Shown: positions 25,826 through 33,900 of the stretch, one piece after another | How positions within the stretch are numbered: the stretch's first letter is position 1 | How the letters are laid out: the number at the start of each line of letters is the position of its first letter | Source: Betaproteobacteria bacterium | Lineage (GTDB): Bacteria; Pseudomonadota; Gammaproteobacteria; Burkholderiales; Usitatibacteraceae | DNA: 64,000 nt | NCBI GenBank assembly: GCA_016720855.1 | Contig: JADKJU010000002.1 | Location: forward strand, 248,001-312,000 | Direction: 5' to 3' | Notes under the pieces: generated by a model | Databases searched by the model: none | What the model saw: only the letters and a program-made list of their open reading frames with translations | Told to the model about the DNA's origin: nothing | Translations under genes and position numbers: made by a program

Positions 25826-26803
25826 TCATGGTGGCCGGCGGGGGTTGGTTCGGTCGATCCGGGCCAAGAGCAGCAAATAGGCGATCGCCCAAAGGGAAAT
25901 TATAGCGCCTTGCAGAGGGGCGCGCTGCTCCAGGGCGACGATGGCGCTCCCGGCCACGGCCCCCATGAGGGCCCACGCCGACGCCGCCAGACGCCGGTGG
26001 GTCCAGCCGCCAAGCACCAGCCGCTGGTAGTAGTGGGTGCGATGCGCCTGCAGGAAGCGTTCCCCCATGGCCATTCGCTTCGCCAGGGTCACCGTGGCGT
26101 CCACGATGAAGGGAGAGAACACCAGCACCGGGAACCACGCCGGCCAGAGGCCGCGCACCGCACCCAGCCAGCCGAGCGCGCCGGCCAGGAACCCGACGGG
26201 AACGGATCCCGCGTCTCCCATGAAGACACGGGCCGGCGGGAAGTTGAACGCCAGGAAGCCCGCGGCCGCACCGCTCATCGCCAGGGACGAATAGGCGATC
26301 GGGGCGTCTCCCGCGCGAAGCGCGACGACCGCGAAAGCCCCGAAGCCGATCATGGCCATTCCGCCCGCGAGGCCGTCGGCCCCGTCCATGAAATTGAAGA
26401 GGTTCGCCATCCAGGCGATGGCAACGCATCCCAGCGCGGCGAGCGCGATTGCAACGGGATCGGCGGCGCCGGGCCAGGCGACGCAGACGACCAGCAGGGC
26501 AGCACCGACGTGGCAAGGCAGGCGCACCGCGACCGGCAGGCTTTTCACATCGTCCACGGCGGAAACCGCTGCCAGCAGGGCAGCGCCACCGGCGATCCAG
26601 CGCAACGCCGGCGTGCCGTGGAAGAGAATCACCGGCAGCGCGCCAAGCATCAGGCCGATTCCGCCAAACCGCGGCGTCGCCGCCGCGTGCAACGACCGCT
26701 CGTTGGGGTGATCGAGAAGGCGCGCAGCCAGCGGGCTCGCGCGCAGGGCGGAAATCATCGCCATCGCCACGAGCGCAGGCAAGAGGAAAGCCAGCAGGCT
26801 CAT
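25826..26803 (-). CDS. WbpL/WecA-like undecaprenyl-phosphate sugar-phosphate transferase (GT4)
   Basis: This 325-aa polyprenyl-phosphate N-acetylhexosamine-1-phosphate transferase of the MraY/WecA superfamily starts glycan assembly on undecaprenyl phosphate. It has about ten membrane spans and the family motifs: SAVDDVKSL (Asp pair), NLFNFMDGADGLAGG, FMGDAGSVPVGF and the cytoplasmic HRTHYYQRL. The last form is typical of WbpL-like enzymes using UDP-D-FucNAc or UDP-QuiNAc. ATG 26803 overlaps the epimerase stop (ATGA). A hairpin (ACCGCCG/CGGCGGT, 25789-25808) lies between this gene and the dehydratase gene. Confidence 0.92.
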   Translation of the reverse strand: MSLLAFLLPALVAMAMISALRASPLAARLLDHPNERSLHAAATPRFGGIGLMLGALPVILFHGTPALRWIAGGAALLAAVSAVDDVKSLPVAVRLPCHVGAALLVVCVAWPGAADPVAIALAALGCVAIAWMANLFNFMDGADGLAGGMAMIGFGAFAVVALRAGDAPIAYSSLAMSGAAAGFLAFNFPPARVFMGDAGSVPVGFLAGALGWLGAVRGLWPAWFPVLVFSPFIVDATVTLAKRMAMGERFLQAHRTHYYQRLVLGGWTHRRLAASAWALMGAVAGSAIVALEQRAPLQGAIISLWAIAYLLLLARIDRTNPRRPP

Positions 26804-27711
26804 CGTGCGCCGGCCTCGCGCCAGGCCGCGATGGTATCGGTCAACCCGGAGGCGAGCGGGATTCGTGGCGACCAGCCCAGGTCCGAGATGAGCGTCGCGG
26901 GATCGGCCTGCAGGGAGCGGGTGAGGCGGCGCATGCGCTCGCGCTCGCCTGCGATGGCCGCGCCCGCCTCGAGCGCCAGCGCGGGAATCGGGAAGAGCCG
27001 GGAAGGGCGGTGGAGGGCAGCACGCAGCGCCGTCATCAGCTCCGTCGTGGAGACGGGCTCGGGATGGGCCGCGATGAACGCGCGTCCTGGCGCCCGCGGA
27101 TGGCTCGCGGCGAGAAGCAGGGCGTCGGTCAGATCCCGGACGTGCACGAAACTGCGCCGGTTGTGGAGGGCGGCGAGCGGAAGCCATGCCCCGGAATCGG
27201 CCAGGCGCAGGAGAGCGCGAAAATTGCCTCCGACACCCGGCCCGTAGGTCAGCGGGATGCGCACGATCACCACCGCGAGCCCGGTGCGCGAGGCGATCTC
27301 GCGAAGCGCTTCCTCGGCCCGCCACTTGGACCGCGCATAGCCACCCACCGGGGCTGGCGGCGAGTCCGGCCCGAACGGCACTCCGGAGGTCTCCTCGCCA
27401 TGAACCTTGACGGTGCTCGCGAAGACGAAGCGGGCAGCCCCTGCTGCTGCCGCCGCTTCGGCGAGCGTCGCCGTCTTTTCCACGTTATCGCGATCGAAAT
27501 CCGCGGCCTTGCCATGCCGTTCGTGGACACGTGCAGCCAGGTGAACCACGATGGCATCCCGGAAGTCCGCGCCCGCAATGGCTTCGCGCCAATGCGGACC
27601 GGCCATCGCCATTCGCGGGCAGGGACCGAGCCGCGACACCAGCGCGGAGCCCACGAAGCCGCCGGCGCCGGTGACGAGAACCCTCGAAGGGGCGACGATG
27701 ACGGGATCCAC
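26800..27711 (-). CDS. NAD-dependent sugar epimerase/4-reductase (WbpV/WbpK-like)
   Basis: This 303-aa extended SDR has the NAD-binding motif VLVTGAGGFVGSALV (about residues 12-26), a catalytic Ser in FVFASTVKVHGE and the YxxxK pair in GYARSKWRAEE, then YGPGVGGNFRALLRLA. It sits directly upstream of, and overlaps, the WbpL-like gene, with a WbpM-like gene after that. In Pseudomonas O-antigen loci this position holds the 4-reductase that completes UDP-D-FucNAc or UDP-QuiNAc. I infer the same role here. Confidence 0.88.
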   Translation of the reverse strand: MDPVIVAPSRVLVTGAGGFVGSALVSRLGPCPRMAMAGPHWREAIAGADFRDAIVVHLAARVHERHGKAADFDRDNVEKTATLAEAAAAAGAARFVFASTVKVHGEETSGVPFGPDSPPAPVGGYARSKWRAEEALREIASRTGLAVVIVRIPLTYGPGVGGNFRALLRLADSGAWLPLAALHNRRSFVHVRDLTDALLLAASHPRAPGRAFIAAHPEPVSTTELMTALRAALHRPSRLFPIPALALEAGAAIAGERERMRRLTRSLQADPATLISDLGWSPRIPLASGLTDTIAAWREAGAR

Positions 27712-27723
27712 GGGCTGAAAACG

Positions 27724-27751
27724 AAACGGGCATCCCGAAAGATGCCCGTTT
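27724..27751 (-). terminator. Hairpin terminator after the Ig-like lipoprotein gene
   Basis: A perfect 11-bp stem (27724-27734 / 27741-27751, AAACGGGCATC and complement) has a 6-nt loop. On the minus strand it is followed by CGTTTT. It lies 21 bp past the stop of the 27772-29106 gene and just before the epimerase start. Confidence 0.75.
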
Positions 27752-27771
27752 GCGCGAGGCTGATCTCTACG

Positions 27772-29106
27772 TTACGGGCAGTTCGCCGGTACCGCCACAG
27801 TGATCGCGACCACGGAGGTGCCGTCCGTTACCGACACGGTACCCGCCACCGGGTAAACAGTCAGGCCGTCGCCATTCGCTCGCGTCATCGAGACCGTCGA
27901 ACCGGAGATGCTCGCCGTCACGCGGGGGTGCGACGAATTTGCGGTGTAGCCACTGCCGGTTCCACCAACCACCGTGGCCGATCCCGACGTGCCGCACGTG
28001 AGTGTCACCGAGGCGGGTGACGCCGTGAGCGTCGGGAGGGTGCCCGTGCCCGGAGCGATGGTCACCGCCAGCGTGGCGAGCGCACCGCGGCTGTCGGCGA
28101 CGATCACGCTCGTGCCTGCCGGGCAAGGCGGCGAAGTCAACCCTGCGGTGACGGAGAACTTGTCACCCGAGGCGGCAACCGTGGTCGGCGATACGCCGAG
28201 ACCCGCCGAATAGGTGAGCGAATAGGGCGGCGTGCCGCCGAACACGAACACATCAGCCGTACCCGTCCCGCATCGCGTGGTGAGCGAGCCCGTGAAGGTG
28301 AGCGTGGTCGGCAAGAGGGTGGGGGGGTCGGCAGGGGCCTGCTGGACGATGGTGAACAGGGCGTCCGACGTGGTACCCGTTGCGACATCCGTCACCTTGT
28401 AGCTGGCAATCTGCGTCGATGCGCTGGCGTTCACGCGAGTGCGGACGAACGCCTTGCCCTGCAGGTCGGTCGAGACGCGGATCTGGCTCACGAGTTGCGG
28501 GGTGACGGCGGGATCCTCGACGACGAAGGAATAGTCGCCGCGCACGCGGTCGAACTGGTAAACGCGGTTGCCGTAGTGCCCGCCGTTCACGGTGGGGGCG
28601 AAGGAGATGATGGTGTCGGTGCCCGAGCAGGCCTGCGGCGGCCCGCTCGTGCCGGCGCTCGCGCACGTGTTCGAGTAGCTCTGGCCATAACCGGTGAAGA
28701 AGTTCTGCGCCACCTTGTAGGTGTTCGTGGACGCCGCGCCGTTGCTGTCGCGGACCTCGATGTTCACGGAACGGACAGGCAGCTCCTCGGGCGTCAGGCC
28801 TGAGTCGACCACACCCGGGTTGCGGGCGACGAAGGAAAACTGACCGCTATCGGAGGTGAAGTTGAGCTCGATGATCGTCGGTTCGCTCGACGTCACGAGG
28901 TAAGGTTTGCGCCCTCCCACGATATTCGCCGTGTAGGGAACGCCCGCGTAGATGGTGGCCGAACCGGGCAGGAGCTGGATGCTCCCGACGGAGGTTGGCG
29001 AGGACGTTGCGCCACCGCCGCCGCACGAGGCGAGGGCGAGAGCGACCGCCGCCAGGAAGGCAACGGAAAGCTTCGATTGGAGGCGACGCAGCTGGTCGGA
29101 ATTCAC
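27772..29106 (-). CDS. Ig-like-domain lipoprotein, paralogue 1
   Basis: This 444-aa surface lipoprotein has a signal peptide ending in the lipobox LASC (about residue 28) followed by GGGG. The rest is Ser/Thr/Gly-rich beta-sandwich sequence. Recurring segments such as VFVFGGTPPYSLTYS, ATVVGGTGSGY and DGTSVVAITVAV suggest several Ig-like modules, with paired cysteines that could form disulfides. It is a paralogue of the next gene (shared FGGTPPYS and the C-terminal ...T(V/I)...CP end). No enzymatic motif is present. It may be an adhesin or surface-structure component; function is not recognised. It has a good promoter upstream and a terminator downstream, so it is a single-gene transcript. Confidence 0.8.
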   Translation of the reverse strand: MNSDQLRRLQSKLSVAFLAAVALALASCGGGGATSSPTSVGSIQLLPGSATIYAGVPYTANIVGGRKPYLVTSSEPTIIELNFTSDSGQFSFVARNPGVVDSGLTPEELPVRSVNIEVRDSNGAASTNTYKVAQNFFTGYGQSYSNTCASAGTSGPPQACSGTDTIISFAPTVNGGHYGNRVYQFDRVRGDYSFVVEDPAVTPQLVSQIRVSTDLQGKAFVRTRVNASASTQIASYKVTDVATGTTSDALFTIVQQAPADPPTLLPTTLTFTGSLTTRCGTGTADVFVFGGTPPYSLTYSAGLGVSPTTVAASGDKFSVTAGLTSPPCPAGTSVIVADSRGALATLAVTIAPGTGTLPTLTASPASVTLTCGTSGSATVVGGTGSGYTANSSHPRVTASISGSTVSMTRANGDGLTVYPVAGTVSVTDGTSVVAITVAVPANCP

Positions 29107-29174
29107 GTTGGTTTCCCCTTTTTTGCTGGGACCCGCAATAAGATTTCTTCAAAATTAGCGGGTTATGCCCGTTT

Positions 29175-29203
29175 ATTAAAGCGCAACTTGCAGTTGCTTG
29201 CAA
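29175..29203 (-). promoter_or_regulatory. Promoter of Ig-like lipoprotein 1
   Basis: On the minus strand TTGCAA (29203-29198) is spaced 17 bp from TTTAAT (29180-29175), in a locally AT-rich stretch, about 70 bp before the start codon at 29106. The gap (29107-29285) holds no gene. Confidence 0.7.
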
Positions 29204-29285
29204 GCAGAACTTTCGGGCGTCCCAGTATGGCGAGAAAGCGCGGCTGCGCCTCAATACCCCCCGGGTGCGCCCCCAATTCCTCCCA

Positions 29286-30656
29286 CTAGGGGCATGGGGA
29301 GATCCCACCTGTAATGGTGACCTTGACCGACAAGGCCGAAATACCATCGGAGACGCTGGCGGTGAGGTCTACCGGAAGAGTCGCCGGAGTATTCGTGTTT
29401 GGTGTTCGCCTGAAGGAGGCCGTATTGCCCGACCATGTGGCCGTAATAAGCCCGCTTCCCGTCGTGGCGAAGTAGCTGCCCGTTCCACCCGCGAGACTCA
29501 CGCTGGCAACGGCACTGCAGGAATCGAGCGAAACGCTATCCGGGGAAACCACGAAGGCGGGCAAGGCAGCGGTGGTCGGCTTGTTGGTCACCGGGACCTG
29601 GCGAGTCCGGCCTGCCGCATCGGTAACGATCAGGGTGGCGGCCACGCCATCGGAAGGGCAGGTGCCCCCGGTTGCGGAAATCGTGAATTTCCCCCCGGAC
29701 GCCGAAACCACCACCGGGGAATCCGGCGTGAACGGAACCGGGAACGCCAGCCTGAACGAGGGCGACGTGCTCGCGACCGAATAAGGCGGCGTTCCGCCGA
29801 AGATGAAGAAGTCGACCGCTGCCGTCGCACAAACTCCCTGCTGCGGGCCAATGAGGTCAAGGCTTGCCGGCAGCGTGTAGAAGCTTGGATCCGCCTGCGT
29901 CACTTGGGCTATCGCAAAGCTCGTCTGGCGGTACGCGCCACTCACGACATCGGTGATCCGCAGGAGTGCGGTCTGGTTGGGGGCGAGCGCCGTCGCGCGA
30001 ATGCGGGCGCGGGCGATGCCCGTCTCGTCGGTGGCGACGAGCTGGGAGGTCGCGAGTTGCTCGGGCGAGGTGCCCACCGGCGTGACGATATAGCGGAAGT
30101 CCCCGGAAATCACGTCAAACCGGATGCCGCGCGCGGCGAGCGGGACGCCGCCCTGCGAAATCGTCACCTTCACTTCTGCATCCCCGCCCGAGCAAAGGGC
30201 CGGCGAGCAGCTCGCCGTCTGCGTTGAACTCGGCGTGATGGTCACATTGTTGTTCACGGTGCCGGCGCGAACCGTTACGGTCGCCGTGACGACCGCAGCC
30301 GTGGCAGTGTCGCGCACCGAAAGCACGATGCCGCCCACTTCCGCGGCAGCGATCGGGCTCGGGATGATCGTGAAGGAATTGCCGATCACGCTGCCCGGGG
30401 AAGGAATCACCGCCTGGTTGTTCGAGGCGATGATGTAGCTGCCGTTACCGCCAGTTATGGATAACGTAGTCGGGAGCCCGGAGTAGGCGATGATCTGCGA
30501 AGTCGCGGATGACGCAGGAAGTATGACGATCGCCTGCTGGTTCGGCACGTTGGTTGACGGACCGACCGAGCCGCCGCAGGACGCAAGCACAAGCACGGCG
30601 AGGAAGGCAGCGGTACGGGCGATCAACTGGGGCAGGCGGGACGGGGCGAAAGTCAC
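29286..30656 (-). CDS. Ig-like-domain lipoprotein, paralogue 2
   Basis: This 456-aa predicted lipoprotein has the signal sequence TAAFLAVLVLASC (lipobox Cys at about 27), followed by Ser/Thr/Asn-rich beta-strand repeats. It shares with its downstream paralogue a module containing FFIFGGTPPYSV, a SGGKFTISATGG stretch with Cys, VSLAGGTGSYFATTG, and a terminal ISPCP. The two arose by tandem duplication and have diverged strongly. GTG 30656 gives the best signal peptide; GTG 30701 in the same frame is an alternative. The function is unrecognised. Position next to polysaccharide genes suggests a cell-surface role, which is inference. Confidence 0.78.
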   Translation of the reverse strand: MTFAPSRLPQLIARTAAFLAVLVLASCGGSVGPSTNVPNQQAIVILPASSATSQIIAYSGLPTTLSITGGNGSYIIASNNQAVIPSPGSVIGNSFTIIPSPIAAAEVGGIVLSVRDTATAAVVTATVTVRAGTVNNNVTITPSSTQTASCSPALCSGGDAEVKVTISQGGVPLAARGIRFDVISGDFRYIVTPVGTSPEQLATSQLVATDETGIARARIRATALAPNQTALLRITDVVSGAYRQTSFAIAQVTQADPSFYTLPASLDLIGPQQGVCATAAVDFFIFGGTPPYSVASTSPSFRLAFPVPFTPDSPVVVSASGGKFTISATGGTCPSDGVAATLIVTDAAGRTRQVPVTNKPTTAALPAFVVSPDSVSLDSCSAVASVSLAGGTGSYFATTGSGLITATWSGNTASFRRTPNTNTPATLPVDLTASVSDGISALSVKVTITGGISPCP

Positions 30657-30772
30657 GGGTGAGCGGTCCTGGTCGGGGCGGCCCTCGAAACGGGTCCGCA
30701 CGGTTTTCCGCGATTCTACTCACAACCCCCGCCCATGGCTCGGAAACCCCCTGCCCGGGCCCGGTGGATTTG

Positions 30773-30801
30773 TTGCGGTGCACTATGGCCGCCGCTATCA
30801 T
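30773..30801 (+). promoter_or_regulatory. Promoter of gltBD
   Basis: TTGCGG (30773-30778) is spaced 17 bp from TATCAT (30796-30801). It would give a leader of about 175 nt before the gltB ATG. Nothing else is recognised in the 30657-30984 gap. Confidence 0.5.
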
Positions 30802-30984
30802 GGAGGGTCCCGCGCGATCTGCCGCCCCGGCGGCCCGGCCCGATGGTCCGGAGCCCCCACGGCTTCGGGCCAAAAGCCCGCCCTGGCCGCGATCCCGGGA
30901 CTCGAGAGGCCGTATCGCATCGACGCACCGTCCGACCGTATCATCGCCCGCTTCACCCGGGTGTATTGCTGAAAGGAATCCGCA

Positions 30985-33900
30985 ATGGAGATCCCGGTTG
31001 GGCTGCCGCGCGCCCAAGGCCTCTACGACCCCCGCCACGAACGCGATGCGTGCGGGGTGGGCTTCATCGCGCACATCAAGGGAAAGAAGTCCCACGACAT
31101 CGTGTCGAACGGGCTCACCATCCTCAACAACCTCACGCACCGCGGCGCCACGGGCGCCGACCCGCTGCACGGCGACGGCGCGGGCATCCTGGTGCAGATT
31201 CCCGACGGCTTCTTCCGCGAGGAGATGGCCCGCCACAGCGTGAAGCTCCCGAAGGCCGGCGCCTACGGTGTGGGCATGGTGTTCCTGCCGCAGAACCCGG
31301 CGGCGCGCGCGGCTTGCGTGCGGGAAATCGAGCGCGCCATCGTGAACGAAGGCCAGGCGCTCCTCGGCTGGCGCGAAGTGCCCGTCGACCCCAGCTCCCT
31401 CGGCCATTCGGCCAAGAGCACGATGCCGGTGATCCGGCAGGTCTTCGTGGGCGCCGGCCGCGGCCAGCTCGACCGCGACGCCTTCGAGCGCAAGCTCTAC
31501 ATCATCCGCAAGGCCTCCGGCCACGCCATCCGCGCGCTGGGCCTCACGAACGCCGGCCAGTTCTACGTGCCCTCGTTCTCGCACCGGACCATCGTGTACA
31601 AGGGGATGCTGCTCGCCCACCAGGTAGGGGAGTTCTTCACCGACCTGCACGACAAGCGCTTCATCTCGGCCCTGGCGCTCGCGCACCAGCGCTTTTCCAC
31701 CAACACCTTCCCCACCTGGGATCTCGCGCACCCGTTCCGCTTCATCGCGCACAACGGCGAGATCAACACGCTGCAGGGCAACCTCAACTGGATCCGCTCG
31801 CGCCAGGCGACCATCCACTCCAAGCTCCTCGGCACCGATCTGGACAAGATCTGGCCCCTCATCTACGAAGGCCAGTCCGACTCGGCGTCCTTCGACAATG
31901 CGCTGGAGCTCCTCGTGATGGGCGGCTATCCGATCGCCCACGCGATGATGCTGATGATTCCCGAGGCGTGGGCCGGCAACCCGCTCATGGACGCCAAGCG
32001 CCGCGCCTTCTACGAGTACCACGCCGCGCTCATGGAGCCGTGGGACGGCCCCGCGGCCGTCGCCTTCACCGACGGCAAGTTCATCGGCGCCACGCTCGAC
32101 CGCAACGGCCTGCGCCCCGCGCGCTACTTCATCACCGACGACGATCTCATCATCATGTCCTCGGAAATGGGCGTGCTCGACATTCCCCAGTCGAAGATCG
32201 TCAAGAAGTGGCGCCTGCAGCCGGGCAAGATGCTGCTCGTCGATATCGAGCACGGCCACATCGTCTCCGACGAGGAGCTCAAGCGCGACCTCGCCGCCGA
32301 GCGCCCGTACCAGGACTGGCTCGACCGCACGCAGATGCGCCTGGAGGACCTGCCTTCTCCCGGCGCCATCCCGATGCCGGACATCGACAAGCTCCTGGAC
32401 CGCCAGCAGGCCTTCGGCTACACGCAGGAAGACCTGAAGATGCTGCTCACGCCGATGGCGGTCGCGGGCGAGGAACCCGTGGGCTCCATGGGCGACGACA
32501 CGCCGGTCGCGGTGCTCTCCAACCGCCCCAGGCAGCTCTACGCGTACTTCCGCCAGCTCTTCGCGCAGGTGACCAACCCGCCGATCGACCCGATCCGCGA
32601 GCAACTCGTGATGTCGCTCGTGTCCTTCATCGGCCCGCGCCCGAACCTGCTTTCGCCCGACTCGACCGAGCCGGTGATGCGCCTGGAGGTCTCGCAACCG
32701 ATCCTCACCTTCGAGGACATGGAGAAGCTGCGCCGCGCCTCCGAGAGCACCAACGGCCACTTCGTGAGCGAAGTCCTCTCCATGTGCTTTCCCGCAGAGT
32801 GGGGCGCGGAGGGCATGGAGCCCGCGCTCGCCCGCCTGTGCGCCGATGCCGAGGACGCGGTGAGGAAGGGTGTGAATATCGTCATCCTCACGGACCGGGA
32901 GATTTCCGCCGCGCTCGTGTCCATCCCCGCGCTCCTGGCCACGGCCGCAGTGCATCATCATCTCGTCCGCGCGGGCCTGCGCACGCGTTCGGGCCTGGTG
33001 GTCGAGACCGGCAGCGCGCGCGAGGTGCAGCACTTCGCCTGCCTGGCCGGATTCGGGGCGGAGGCGATCCACCCCTACCTGGCGTTCGCCACGCTCTTCG
33101 ACATCAAGGACGGCCTGCCGCAAAAGGTGGACAACAAGGAGCTGGTCAAGCGCTACATCAAGGCGATCGGCAAGGGGCTCCTCAAGGTGATGTCCAAGAT
33201 GGGCATTTCCACCTACCAATCCTACTGCGGCGCGCAGATCTTCGAGGCCGTGGGGCTCAACACGAAGTTCGTCGAGAAGTACTTTACGGGCACGCCCTCG
33301 GCCGTGGAGGGCATCGGCCTCGAGGAAGTGGCCGAGGAAGCCGTGCGGCTGCATCGCCAGGCCTATTCGGATGCGCCGCTCTACCGCGACCGCCTCGACC
33401 CGGGCGGGGACTACGCCTACCGCATCCGCGGCGAGGCGCACGTGTGGACGCCGGACACGATCGCGAAGCTGCAACACGCCACGCGCTCCGGCAGCTTCTC
33501 GACGTACAAGGAATACGCGAAGCTCATCAACGAGCAGAGCGAGCGCCTGATGACGCTGCGCGGGCTCTTCGAGATCCGCATGGCGGCGACCCCCATCCCG
33601 ATCGAGGAAGTGGAGCCTGCCAGGGACATCGTGAAGCGCTTCGCCACCGGCGCCATGTCGCTGGGCTCCATCTCGCACGAGGCGCACTCCACGCTCGCCA
33701 TCGCCATGAACCGCATCGGCGGCAAGTCGAACACGGGCGAGGGCGGCGAGGATCCGATCCGCTACGTCCCGCTGCAGAACGGCGATTCCATGCGCTCGGC
33801 CATCAAGCAGGTGGCGGCGGGGCGCTTCGGCGTCACCACCGAGTACCTCGTCAATGCCGACGACCTGCAGATCAAGATGGCCCAGGGAGCCAAACCGGGG

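Noticed and set aside
21520..27711. Genomic island with att sites at tRNA-Arg
   Set aside because: I saw no second copy of the tRNA 3' end and no integrase. Neighbouring genes show no compositional break that I can judge by eye.
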